From a bacterium (GTDB taxonomy: Bacteria; Elusimicrobiota; Elusimicrobia; UBA1565): 33,291 bases of DNA. Under the pieces are notes generated by a model, which searched no databases, was not told the DNA's origin, and was given only the letters and a program-made list of their open reading frames with translations. Shown here in pieces: positions 1 to 9,042 of the stretch (positions are counted from its first letter, which is position 1; each line of letters starts with the position of its first letter). Both the position numbers and the translations under genes were made by a program. The stretch spans positions 1 to 33,291 of the forward strand of contig SCTT01000227.1 in the NCBI GenBank assembly GCA_004322435.1, in the 5' to 3' direction.

Positions 1-2
1 CC

Positions 3-485
3 AACATGCCCGACCTCGACGCGGCGACGCTCTATCCGGGCATCGCCTGCTTCGAGGCCGCGAACGTCTCGGTGGGCCGCGGCACCGAGCGCCCGTTCCG
101 CTGGGTCGGCGCCCCGTGGATGGACGCCGCCGCCGTGGTCAAGCGCCTGCGCGCCGAGGACATCCCCGGCGTCGAGTTCACGGCGCACAGGGACATGCCC
201 ACCAAGAGCGTCTACGAGGGCGTGCCCTCCAACGGCGTCCGTCTGCGGGTCACCGACCGCGACGCCCTGCGCCCGCTGCGCGTCTGGCTGCACCTGGCGG
301 TCGCGCTCCGGGACCTCCACCCGAAGGACTTCGCGGTCGACGCGGAGCGCCTGCCGCTCTTCGTCGGCAACAAGCGCTTCGTCGAGCTGTTTCAAGCGGG
401 CGCTCCGCTGTCCGCGCTCGAGCCGGCTTTAGACGACGGCCTGGCCGCCTTCAAGGCCCGCCGCGCCGCGTTCCTCCTCTACTGA
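3..485 (+). CDS. 3' end of DUF1343 / NamZ-like exo-beta-N-acetylmuramidase family protein (5' truncated by window edge)
   Basis: Frame is open to the window start; 'NMPDLDAATLYPGIACFEAANVSVGRGTERPFRWVGAPWM' matches the conserved DUF1343 block as I recall it; stop TGA at 483-485. Confidence 0.8.
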   Translation, partial: NMPDLDAATLYPGIACFEAANVSVGRGTERPFRWVGAPWMDAAAVVKRLRAEDIPGVEFTAHRDMPTKSVYEGVPSNGVRLRVTDRDALRPLRVWLHLAVALRDLHPKDFAVDAERLPLFVGNKRFVELFQAGAPLSALEPALDDGLAAFKARRAAFLLY

Positions 486-486
486 C

Positions 487-3291
487 TTGATCCCTCCCGC
501 CCTGGCCGCGTCGACGCTGCTCGCGGGGGCCGCGGCGCTGGTCTTCGAGACGCTCTGGGTGCGTCTGGTGACCTTGCACCTGGGCCACACGGCGCCCGCC
601 GTCTCGGCCGTGCTCACGGCGTTCATGGCCGGCCTCGCCGCCGGCAGCTGGCTCGCCGGGCGCGCCGCCGACCGCCGCTCGCGCGCGGACTGCCTGCGCC
701 TGTACGCCCTCTGCGAGCTCGGGGCGGGCCTGTTGGGACTCAGCATGGGCCCCCTCCTCGACGCCGCCGGCCGCGCCGCCGTCGCCTCCGGCCTCACCGG
801 CCTGACCCCCGGGACCCAAGCCGGCGCGACCTTCCTCATCGCCGCGCCGCTGTTGGCCCTGCCCGCCGCGGCGATGGGCGCCAGCCTTCCGCTCCTCACC
901 CGCGCGCTGGGCGGAGGAGACTCCCCCGAAGCCGCGCTCGCCCCGATGTACGGCTTGAACACCGCCGGGGCGATGTTCGGCTGCCTCGCCGCGGGCCTGT
1001 TCCTGCTGCCCGGCCTCGGCCTCAAGCGCTCGCTCATGCTCGCCGCCGTCTGCGACGGGGCCGCCTCCCTCCTGGCCTGGCGCGCCGCGGCGGAAGCCGA
1101 CCCCGCTCCCGTGAAACCCGGCGCCGCGGCGGCGGGCCCGAGCGCCGCGCCGGGCCCGCTGTTCTTTCTGGCCCTGACCGGCGCCGCCGCGATGGCCTGC
1201 GAGACCGCCTGGGCGCGCGCGCTGGCGCTCTTGGCCGGCTCGACCGTGTTCGCGTTCACCGCCGTGGTGGCCGCCGTGCTCGCGGGCCTGGCGCTCGGCA
1301 GCCTGACCTTCTCCCGGCGGCGGCCCGAGAGCTCCGGCGGCCTCGGCGTCCTGCTGGCCCTCCTCGCGCTGGCCGTCGCGCTCCCTTTGGCCGCCTACGA
1401 CAGCCTGCCGTTCTTGCTGACGCGGTTCCGGGTCGGGACCGCCGACGCCGCCTTCCTCGGCGCCGCGTTCCTCGCCGCCCCGGCGGCGCTCCTCATGGGA
1501 GCCGTCCTCCCCTGGGCGGTGACCTTGGCCGCTCCGGCCGAGGCGCGCCTGGGCCGCGCGGTCGGCGCACTCTACTCGGCCAACACCGCGGGCGCCATCG
1601 TCGGCGCCGCCGCCGCCGGGCTCGTCCTCCTGCCGGGCTGGGGCTGGCGCGGGACCTTGGCCGCGTGCGCCGCGGGCTACGCCGCCTTAGGCGCGGTCCT
1701 CCTCGCGCGCGCCGGACGGACGGGGGCCGCGCTCGCCGCGCTCGCCCCCGGAGTCCTGGCGGTGCTCGTGCGCTCCGGCAACCCGCGCCTCGAGGCCAGC
1801 GGCATGTTCCTCTACGCGCGCTACTACCGCGAGGCGCCCAACGCGGCGGAGTTCGCCGCCGAGCTCGGCCGCGACCGCGTCATCTTCCACGAGACCGGCC
1901 GCGACTCGACCGTCACGGTCCTCGAGTCCCCCTTCAACGAACGCTTCCTGCGCGTCAACGGCAAGACCGACGCGTCGGAGGGCGGAGACATGTCGACCCA
2001 GCTGCTCTTGGGCTACATGCCGCGCCTGTGGGGCCCGGCGGCCCCCAAGCGCGCGCTCGACATCGGCCTCGGAGCGGGCCTGACCGCGGCGGCGCTCGCC
2101 GAGGACAAGGGCCTCGAAGCGCTCGACATCGTCGAGATCGAGCCCGCCGTGGGCCGCGCGGCGGCGCTCTTCGCGCGCTCGAACCGCGACGTGCTGTCCG
2201 ACCCGCGGGTGCGGCTCCTCTTCGCCGACGCGCGCCAGGTCCTCGCCGCGCCGGGGCCGCGCTACGACCTCATCGTCTCCGAACCCTCGAACCCCTGGAT
2301 CGCCGGCGTCTCCGCGCTCTTCACGCGCGAGGCCTTCGCGCTGGGACGCCGGCGCCTGAACCCGGACGGCGTCTTCTGCCAGTGGTTCCACAGCTACCAT
2401 ATGCGGCCCGACGACTTCCGCCTCGTCGCGCGCACCTTCGCCGCGGTGTTCCCGCACGCGGTCCTGCTCTCGAACGGAGAGGCCGACTACTTCCTGCTGG
2501 GCTCCGAGTCCCCGCTCGAGCCCGACTTCGCGCGCTTCAAGGCGGTCTACGCCTCGGACTCCGTGTTCCGGAAAGACCTCAAGCGCCTCGGCACCGCCTT
2601 CGACCAGCCGTTCCTCCTGTTGACGGGCACCTTCGCGCTGGGCGACGCCGACCTGCGCCGCTGGGCCGGCGAAGGGCCGCTCCACTTAGACGACCGCCCG
2701 ACCTTGGAATCCAACGCCGCGCGCAGCATCGGCCTGGCCTCGGCGGGCGCCATCCTGTCCGGAATCAACGCCGCCAAGACCGCCTGGTCCCCGCCGGGAA
2801 CGAAGAACCTGGACGTCCGCAACAGCGACCTGTCGCTGCTCTTCGCGAAGGCCGCCGAGACGATGCTCGACGCCGAGAAGGCCGCCGGGGCGCAGGCGCC
2901 CGCCGAGCGCGCGCTCAAGTACGACCCCAAGTCCGGCCGGGCTTGGACGGCTTATGGGCGCTGGCTCGACGCGGTGGACCGGGACCCGGAAGCGTTCTCG
3001 GCCCTCGTCAAAGGCGCCAAGCTCGCGCCGGAGTCTCCCGCCGGCCGCGCGCGGCTGGGCATCTTCCTCTATGCCAAGGGGAACGCCAAGGACGCGCGCC
3101 CCGAGCTCGAGGCCGCGCGGCGCCTCGAGCCCGGGCATCCGCTGGCGTGCCTGGGGCTGGGCTGGATGGCGCTCGAGGCGCACGACAAGGCGGCCGCGCG
3201 CCTGGTCCTCGCCGAAGCTTTGGCGCGCCCCGTCCCCTCGGCCTCGCTGCGCGCCGACCTCTCCTCCGCCCTCTCCGCCGCCAACAAGTAA
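487..3291 (+). CDS. Fused polytopic membrane (MFS-like) + spermidine-synthase-like methyltransferase domain + C-terminal TPR-like repeats
   Basis: N-terminal multi-TM region, then 'ALDIGLGAGLTAAALAEDKGLEALDIVEIEPAVGRAAALF...DPRVRLLFADARQVL...YDLIVSEPSNPWIAGVSALFTREAF', typical of fused MFS/spermidine synthase proteins; helical repeats at the C-terminus. TTG start directly after the previous stop. Confidence 0.85.
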   Translation: MIPPALAASTLLAGAAALVFETLWVRLVTLHLGHTAPAVSAVLTAFMAGLAAGSWLAGRAADRRSRADCLRLYALCELGAGLLGLSMGPLLDAAGRAAVASGLTGLTPGTQAGATFLIAAPLLALPAAAMGASLPLLTRALGGGDSPEAALAPMYGLNTAGAMFGCLAAGLFLLPGLGLKRSLMLAAVCDGAASLLAWRAAAEADPAPVKPGAAAAGPSAAPGPLFFLALTGAAAMACETAWARALALLAGSTVFAFTAVVAAVLAGLALGSLTFSRRRPESSGGLGVLLALLALAVALPLAAYDSLPFLLTRFRVGTADAAFLGAAFLAAPAALLMGAVLPWAVTLAAPAEARLGRAVGALYSANTAGAIVGAAAAGLVLLPGWGWRGTLAACAAGYAALGAVLLARAGRTGAALAALAPGVLAVLVRSGNPRLEASGMFLYARYYREAPNAAEFAAELGRDRVIFHETGRDSTVTVLESPFNERFLRVNGKTDASEGGDMSTQLLLGYMPRLWGPAAPKRALDIGLGAGLTAAALAEDKGLEALDIVEIEPAVGRAAALFARSNRDVLSDPRVRLLFADARQVLAAPGPRYDLIVSEPSNPWIAGVSALFTREAFALGRRRLNPDGVFCQWFHSYHMRPDDFRLVARTFAAVFPHAVLLSNGEADYFLLGSESPLEPDFARFKAVYASDSVFRKDLKRLGTAFDQPFLLLTGTFALGDADLRRWAGEGPLHLDDRPTLESNAARSIGLASAGAILSGINAAKTAWSPPGTKNLDVRNSDLSLLFAKAAETMLDAEKAAGAQAPAERALKYDPKSGRAWTAYGRWLDAVDRDPEAFSALVKGAKLAPESPAGRARLGIFLYAKGNAKDARPELEAARRLEPGHPLACLGLGWMALEAHDKAAARLVLAEALARPVPSASLRADLSSALSAANK

Positions 3292-3339
3292 CGTCTGGTG
3301 CCAGGCATACGGAAGGTCGGAAGTGGGTAGAATGACCCC

Positions 3340-4215
3340 GTGAACTTCGTCCTCCTCGCGGTCGCCGTCCTGTGCATGTCCCAGCCCGCGAACCTCATCC
3401 GCTGGGCGCACGCCCCCATCGAGGTCATCGGCTTCTGGCGGCTCGCCATCGCGACTTTGGCTCTGGCGCCGTTCGCCTGGAGGGCGCGTGCTTCCTGGCT
3501 CGCACTGCAGACTCGCCAGCGCGGCCTCCATCTGGCGGCCGGCGTGTTCCTGTTCGTCCACCTCTGGACGTACGTGTACGCCGCCCAGCACACGCTCATC
3601 GCCAACTGCATGGCGGCGTTTTGCACCCACCCGCTCCTGGTCGGGCTGGGAGCGTGGATTTTCCACGGCGAGAAGCCGACCGCGCGCCTCGGCGTCTCCT
3701 ACCTGCTCGCAGGCCTCGGCGTGTGGGCGCTCTTATCGGGCTCGATGAGCCTCGACCCAGCGCGCCTGGCCGGGGACTTGGCAGGCATCGCCTCGGCGGG
3801 GTTCTACGCGGGCTACGTCCTGCTAGGACGTTCGCTGCGGAAGTCTCTCGACAATCGCGCCTACGCGACGGGCGTGTACGCGGTCACTGCGGCGCTGTTC
3901 TTCGTCACCGGGGTCGCGCGCGGGGTCGCCTGGGACGGACAGCCGCCGGTGTTCTGGCTCTCCGTCGCGGGCCTGGGACTCGGCGTGACGCTCGGCGGGC
4001 ACGCGATGTTCTCGTACTTGCTGGGCTCGATGAACGTGAACGTGATGACGACCGCCAAACTCCTCGAACCCATTTTCGGCGGCCTCACCGCCTGGCTGGC
4101 TTTCGGCGAGCCGCTGCGGGCCCGGACGGGGCTGGCCTTCGCGCTCATCGCGGGGGCCGTCGTCGTCCTCGTAACGGACCCCAGGCACCCAGGTCCGATG
4201 CCCGAGGAAGACTGA
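3340..4215 (+). CDS. EamA/DMT-superfamily transporter
   Basis: About 10 hydrophobic segments; 'WAHAPIEVIGFWRLAIATLALAPFAWRAR' and C-terminal 'TAKLLEPIFGGLTAWLAFGEPL' are EamA-like. GTG start. Confidence 0.85.
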   Translation: MNFVLLAVAVLCMSQPANLIRWAHAPIEVIGFWRLAIATLALAPFAWRARASWLALQTRQRGLHLAAGVFLFVHLWTYVYAAQHTLIANCMAAFCTHPLLVGLGAWIFHGEKPTARLGVSYLLAGLGVWALLSGSMSLDPARLAGDLAGIASAGFYAGYVLLGRSLRKSLDNRAYATGVYAVTAALFFVTGVARGVAWDGQPPVFWLSVAGLGLGVTLGGHAMFSYLLGSMNVNVMTTAKLLEPIFGGLTAWLAFGEPLRARTGLAFALIAGAVVVLVTDPRHPGPMPEED

Positions 4216-4219
4216 ATTT

Positions 4220-4262
4220 ATACCTTGTAATTATCTTAGTCGCCACGTAAAATACAAGGTAT
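4220..4262. promoter_or_regulatory. Promoter and putative operator: perfect 10-bp inverted repeat ATACCTTGTA (4220-4229) / TACAAGGTAT (4253-4262), overlapping -35-like TTGTAA (4225-4230), the end of -10-like TAAAAT (4248-4253), and the ATG
   Basis: Read directly; 17-nt spacer between hexamers; AT-rich island in GC-rich surroundings. Confidence 0.6.
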
Positions 4263-5430
4263 GAATATAGCCCGCGACGCGGAAGCCGGGCTGCGCTCGT
4301 TCTTGGCGACCTTCCCGGTCGTGCTCGTGGCGGGCCCGCGCCAGTCGGGAAAGACCACGCTCGTCAGGTCGGCGCTGTCCGCCTGGAGGTACCTGGACCT
4401 CGAGAACCCGACGGACTACGACCTGCTCTCCTCGGACCCCGAAGGTTTTCTGGCCGCGAACCCCGGCCGGGTCGTCATCGACGAGGCGCAGAGGTTCCCC
4501 GAACTCTTCCCCATCCTGCGCGGGGTCGTCGACAAGCGCCGCAAACCGGGCTCCTTCGTCCTGACTGGCTCGGCGGCCCCCGGACTCATGCGGCAGGGCG
4601 GGGAGACGCTGGCTGGCCGAATCGGCGTCCTCGAGTTGACGCCGTTCGGCTCCGCCGAACTCTCGTCCCGCCCCCACTGGCAGGCTGAACGCTGGTTCTG
4701 GGGCGGATTTCCTCCGCTCTACGCGCTCGGGAAGCTCGAGCGGAAGACAGCCTGGCTGGACCAGTTCGTCGCGACCTTCCTCGAACGGGACATCCCGGCC
4801 CTGGGAATCCAGGTCCCCGCGCTCCGCCTGCGCAAGCTCTGGATGATGCTCTCCCACGTCCACGGCGGCCTCCTCAACGTTGCGGACCTGGCCCGCTCGC
4901 TCGACATGGGGGTGACCGCCGTCTCACATCACCTGGACATCCTCGAAGGGGCGTTCATGGTCCGCCGTTTGCAGCCCTACCACGCGAATGTGGCAAAGCG
5001 GCTCGTGAAGAGTCCGAAGCTGTACATCCGCGACACGGGCCTCCTGCACCACCTAGCCGGACTGCGGTCCCCGCGTGAGTTGGAAACATGGCCCGGACGG
5101 GGGCTTTCCTGGGAGGGCTTCGTCATCGAAGAACTCATCCGACGCGCCCACCTCCGCTGGCCGTCCCCAGGCTGCTGGTTCTGGCGGACGCAGGCCGGCG
5201 CCGAAACGGACCTGCTGGTCGAGCATGGTCGGACGAGGCTGGCCATAGAGATCAAGGCGTCCGCCTCGTTGTCCGCGAAGAGCCTCCTAGGCGTGCGCCA
5301 ATGCATGAAGGACTTGGGACTGAAGCAGGGTTATGTCGTCTACCGGGGGGACCGGGTCCTTCGGGTCGCCCCGGGTCTGACGGCCCTGCCTTGGGGACGG
5401 CTGGCTGACGGCGGCCTCCCCGGGGATTGA
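4261..5430 (+). CDS. AAA ATPase with C-terminal DUF4143 / PD-(D/E)XK-like region
   Basis: Walker A 'AGPRQSGKTTLV', Walker B-like 'GRVVIDEAQRFPELFPIL', 'VLTGSAAP', C-terminal 'ETDLLVEHGRTRLAIEIKAS'. Confidence 0.9.
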   Translation: MNIARDAEAGLRSFLATFPVVLVAGPRQSGKTTLVRSALSAWRYLDLENPTDYDLLSSDPEGFLAANPGRVVIDEAQRFPELFPILRGVVDKRRKPGSFVLTGSAAPGLMRQGGETLAGRIGVLELTPFGSAELSSRPHWQAERWFWGGFPPLYALGKLERKTAWLDQFVATFLERDIPALGIQVPALRLRKLWMMLSHVHGGLLNVADLARSLDMGVTAVSHHLDILEGAFMVRRLQPYHANVAKRLVKSPKLYIRDTGLLHHLAGLRSPRELETWPGRGLSWEGFVIEELIRRAHLRWPSPGCWFWRTQAGAETDLLVEHGRTRLAIEIKASASLSAKSLLGVRQCMKDLGLKQGYVVYRGDRVLRVAPGLTALPWGRLADGGLPGD

Positions 5431-5521
5431 TTTCAGTCCCAATCCAAGGGGGACCTTTGCCGGACGACCTCTAGGCCCCCCGCTCCTCGTGCCGGACCGC
5501 CTTTCCTTATATTCTTAAGCC

Positions 5522-8257
5522 GTGACACTGAAACGGCCCCTGGCGGCACTCTTGGCCGCGGCGACCGTCCTCAACTCCCTCCCCGCCGCCGCCCAGCGCG
5601 TCGTGGCTCCCGTCGTCGCGCCGCTCAACACGCCTTCCGTCCTGCCCGGCGCCTACAGGCTGCCATCGGCGCTGACCCTGCCCAGCTTTTCTCCGCAAGC
5701 CCTATCTCTCCCTCTCCCGCTTGCGGGAGAGGGCGGGGTGAGGGTCCCTCACCCTATCCCTCTCCCGCAAGCGGGAGAGGGGATCAAAGCCGCCCAAGCC
5801 GCCTCCCCCGCGACCCCCGCCGAGTCCCTCAAGGCCTTCACCGCCGAGCTGGCCGAAGCCAAGCCCGGCGGCGACGCGGCCGCGGCTCCGCTCCTCGGCC
5901 GCTTCTTCGACGCGGGCCTCGCGAAGGGCTCCCCCGCCGACGCCGTCGTCTCCGAACCCTCGGCCGGCTCCGCCGCGCTCCTCCAGCGCCCGCTCGCGTC
6001 GCTCAAGGAACTGCGCGTCGGCACCTACAACGTCTTAAACCTCATGGAGAAGGTCGGCAAGCACGTCCCCGACCCCGACCACCCCGGCCGCATGATCCAG
6101 ATCTCCGGGCGCACGCCCAAAGAGGAATGGCAGCTGCGCGAGCAGGCCAAGGCCATCCTCGAATCCAACCTCGACGTCGTCGCTCTCCAAGAGGTCGAGA
6201 CCATCGCCGCGCTCGACGAGTTCAACCAGCGCTACCTGGGCGGCGCCTACAAGACCCTGCTCATCGAGGGCAACGACCCGCGCGGCATCGACATCGCCTT
6301 CCTCGTCAAGAAGGACATCCCGTTCCAAGTCGAGCAGCGCTCCCACAAGGGCGAGACTTGGAGCGACCCGACGCAGGGAGGGGCGCAGGCCGCCATCTTC
6401 TCGCGCGACCTGACGTCCTTGGTCGTGCGCGCGCCCGGACTATCGAAGCCCTTGTTCGTACTCCTCGGAACGCATTTTAAGTCCAAGCGCGACCGCCCCG
6501 GCGACCCGAACTCGGAAATCCTACGCGTCGCTCAAGTGAAGCGCGCGGCCGAAATCGCCGCGCGCTATCGGAACGAGTTCGGCGAGGACGTGCCGCTGAT
6601 GCTCGCCGGAGACTTCAACGGCGACCTGAACGGCGGCCCCGAGTTCGCGCCGCTCTGGGACGAGGCCGGGCTCACGAACAGCCTGGACTTAGGCGACAAG
6701 CCGCTGCGCGGCGAAGACCGCGTCACCCACACCTATCATCCGAAAGACGGCCCCAGCCATTTCGCGCAGATGGACGGCGTGCTGGTCTCGAAGAGCCTAG
6801 CGGCCCTCGTGCGCCGCGCCGAGGTCTACCGCTACAAGAACGCCGACGGGACGCTGCGCCCCATCCCGCGCACCTACAAAGAGCGCGAGCAGAACCCCTC
6901 GGACCACTTCCCGCTCTTCATGACGCTCGATTTCCAACCGCTGCTGCGCCGGGTCTCTCCGGCCCTCTTCGGTCCCTCGGTCCAAGGACGCTCGGGCGTC
7001 ACCGAGACCCCGCCCGTGAAGCCCGCGCCGGTCCCGGGCGAGCGCCGCCTGGCCGTGCTCGGGATGGCCTGGAGCTTCCTCGCCATCGCGTCCATGTACA
7101 TCGTGATGCCCGTGCGCTCCGCCTTTTTGCTCACGCAGTTCGGCCCCGAGGTCATGCCCTGGGTGTTCATGGCGAGCGCCGCCTTCACCGGCCTGGCCGC
7201 CTGGGCTTACGGCCGCTTCTCGAACGCGCCCCGCGCGAAGCTCCTCGGCGGCGCGCTGGCCGTCCTCGGCGCCGGCCTCGTCGGCTGGTGGCTGGCCGCG
7301 CCCGTGGCGATGGCCTCGGCGCCGGTGTCCTTCGCCTTCTCGATGTGGACCGACGCCTTCAGCATCATGTCGGTGACGCTGTTCTGGACCTACGCCGACG
7401 ACCGCTTCAAGGGCGAGACCGCCAAGAAGTGGTTCGGCGCCTTCGCCGCCGCCGGCGCCTTGGGGAGCATCGTCGGCTCGGGCGTGACGCGCTATCTGGT
7501 CGCCGCGCTCGGCGCGCCGCACCTTCTGCTCATCGCCGCCGCGACGTTCGCGGCCATCGGCGGCGTGTTCTGGGCGATGGAGCGCACCGCCTACGCCCCC
7601 GTGACGACGGCCGCGGCCCCGCAGAAGGCCGCGGCGTCCGGCTCGGGAGCCTGGGCCACGGCCAAGGAGATCGCGCGCTCCCCCTTCCTCCTCGCTCTGG
7701 CCGCCTTGGTGTTCTTCGAGCGCCTCGTCCCCGACTTCGGGCAGTACCTCTTCAGCCTCCAGGCCCAGCACGCCTACGCGACGAAGGAGGCGATGGCCGC
7801 CTTCATGGCCGGCTTCGGGATGGTGACCGGCGCGACGTCGCTTTTGATGAGCGCGCTCGCGACGCGCTGGATCCTCAAGAAGTTCGGGGTCGGCAAGGCG
7901 CTGATGAGCGCGCCCCTGATGAGCCTTTTGGGCTTTGCGGCGATGGGCGCCGCTCCGACCTTGCCGGTCACCGTCGGGGCCAGCCTCGCCGAGGGCCTGC
8001 CGCGCTACACCGTCTTCAAGGCCGCCAAGGAGGCGACCTACACCACGGCGGACAAGGACGTGATCTACCGCGTGAAGGCCTACATCGAGATGTTCGTCTA
8101 TCGCTTCGCGCGCGGCGTCGCAGGCCTGATGCTGCTCTTCCTGACCGGGCCCGCCTTCCTCGGCTGGGGCCCCGCCGCCGTCGCCTGGGCCGCCGTACCG
8201 CTGGCGTTGGCCTGGGCCTACTCCGCCTGGCGGCTCGCCCGCATCAAGTCGCCGTAA
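5522..8257 (+). CDS. Exported fusion: signal peptide + low-complexity linker + endonuclease/exonuclease/phosphatase (EEP) domain + Npt/TLC-type nucleotide transporter-like membrane domain
   Basis: EEP motifs 'GTYNVLNL', 'VVALQEVE', 'LLGTHFKS', 'LAGDFNGD', 'SDHFPLFM'. C-terminal multi-TM half includes 'FWTYADDRFKGETAKKWFGAFAAAGALGSIVGSGVT' and 'YTVFKAAKEATYTTADKDVIYRVKAYIEMFVYRFARG', resembling ATP/ADP translocase-like proteins. GTG start. Confidence 0.8.
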   Translation: MTLKRPLAALLAAATVLNSLPAAAQRVVAPVVAPLNTPSVLPGAYRLPSALTLPSFSPQALSLPLPLAGEGGVRVPHPIPLPQAGEGIKAAQAASPATPAESLKAFTAELAEAKPGGDAAAAPLLGRFFDAGLAKGSPADAVVSEPSAGSAALLQRPLASLKELRVGTYNVLNLMEKVGKHVPDPDHPGRMIQISGRTPKEEWQLREQAKAILESNLDVVALQEVETIAALDEFNQRYLGGAYKTLLIEGNDPRGIDIAFLVKKDIPFQVEQRSHKGETWSDPTQGGAQAAIFSRDLTSLVVRAPGLSKPLFVLLGTHFKSKRDRPGDPNSEILRVAQVKRAAEIAARYRNEFGEDVPLMLAGDFNGDLNGGPEFAPLWDEAGLTNSLDLGDKPLRGEDRVTHTYHPKDGPSHFAQMDGVLVSKSLAALVRRAEVYRYKNADGTLRPIPRTYKEREQNPSDHFPLFMTLDFQPLLRRVSPALFGPSVQGRSGVTETPPVKPAPVPGERRLAVLGMAWSFLAIASMYIVMPVRSAFLLTQFGPEVMPWVFMASAAFTGLAAWAYGRFSNAPRAKLLGGALAVLGAGLVGWWLAAPVAMASAPVSFAFSMWTDAFSIMSVTLFWTYADDRFKGETAKKWFGAFAAAGALGSIVGSGVTRYLVAALGAPHLLLIAAATFAAIGGVFWAMERTAYAPVTTAAAPQKAAASGSGAWATAKEIARSPFLLALAALVFFERLVPDFGQYLFSLQAQHAYATKEAMAAFMAGFGMVTGATSLLMSALATRWILKKFGVGKALMSAPLMSLLGFAAMGAAPTLPVTVGASLAEGLPRYTVFKAAKEATYTTADKDVIYRVKAYIEMFVYRFARGVAGLMLLFLTGPAFLGWGPAAVAWAAVPLALAWAYSAWRLARIKSP
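5710..5782. repeat. Pair of inverted REP-like palindromic elements (CCCTCTCCCGCTTGCGGGAGAGGG...GGGTGAGGG) inside a CDS
   Basis: Two copies of CCCTCTCCCGC(TT/AA)GCGGGAGAGGG back to back in inverted orientation; translated in frame as 'SLPLPLAGEGGVRVPHPIPLPQAGEG'. Confidence 0.85.
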
Positions 8258-9015
8258 AGGTTGACGAAGAACGCCGTCAGCCAGGCGCCGGCGAGCGCGT
8301 CCAGGTATCCGGCCGCCACGCCCTGCGCCGCGTCGGCCGCCGGGTGATACGCCTTCGGCAGGAAGAGCTCGAACACCGCGGTCCCCAGCCCCAGCACGAA
8401 GAAAAGGGCCAGCACGCCGGTCAGCGTCAGCAGCCAGGCGACGAGCGCGTTGCCGACCACCTTGCCGGCGTAGCGCCCCATGAACTCCTTGCTGCGCGCC
8501 AAAGCGGCCGGTCCGGAGAGCCCCTCGAGCATCACCGCCTGCTGGGTCAGCGCGTAGCGGAAGGCGAGCACGACGCCCGGCACGACGAGGCACAGGGTCC
8601 CGAGCAGGATGTAGGCGAGCTGGCGCGCGAAGGTCTTCACGAGCGGCCAGAGGCGCTCGAGGAGGAACGCGTACGCCTGCGCCGCCGAGACCACGGTCCC
8701 CGACGCGCGGCCCGCCACCACAGGATAGACGGCCAAAGCGGCGGCGGCGCCGAAGGCGCGGGAGACGAGGCCCAGCGCGCTCGCGGTCCCCACGCGTCCG
8801 AATTCGCCCGCATCGATGGCCGCCTTGAGCGCCTCGCGCCCGTCGATGCCGGTCCAGGCCGCCGAAGCGGCCGCGATCACGGCCGCCGGCACCGCGCCCC
8901 AGGCCACCGCGACGGCCACCTCCGGCAGCGCGGCGCGGTAGAGGTCCCAGCTTTCGGGGATGAGGGTGCCGAGGGTCCGGGGCTCGACCGACGGCGGAGG
9001 CGGGGCGGCGTCCAT
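8218..9015 (-). CDS. Polytopic membrane protein of unknown function
   Basis: Several hydrophobic helices; 'SWDLYRAALPEVAVAVAWGAVPAAVIAAASAAW'. Second ATG (9015) preferred because the ORF-track ATG overlaps -10-like TAACAT (9023-9028). Convergent 40-bp overlap with the preceding CDS. Confidence 0.75.
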   Translation of the reverse strand: MDAAPPPPSVEPRTLGTLIPESWDLYRAALPEVAVAVAWGAVPAAVIAAASAAWTGIDGREALKAAIDAGEFGRVGTASALGLVSRAFGAAAALAVYPVVAGRASGTVVSAAQAYAFLLERLWPLVKTFARQLAYILLGTLCLVVPGVVLAFRYALTQQAVMLEGLSGPAALARSKEFMGRYAGKVVGNALVAWLLTLTGVLALFFVLGLGTAVFELFLPKAYHPAADAAQGVAAGYLDALAGAWLTAFFVNLYGDLMRASRQAE

Positions 9016-9042
9016 CGCGCCCATGTTAGCCGCGCAGCGCCT

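Noticed and set aside
3294-3315. TCTGGTGCCAGGCATACGG after a stop codon as a REP-type repeat
   Set aside because: Contains only a short CTGG-TG-CCAG palindrome and no second copy was noticed in the window; insufficient support.
4261-5430. DUF4143 ATPase as part of a defence island or toxin-antitoxin pair
   Set aside because: No neighbouring toxin, antitoxin, restriction or defence genes; neighbours are a DMT transporter and the EEP-transporter fusion.
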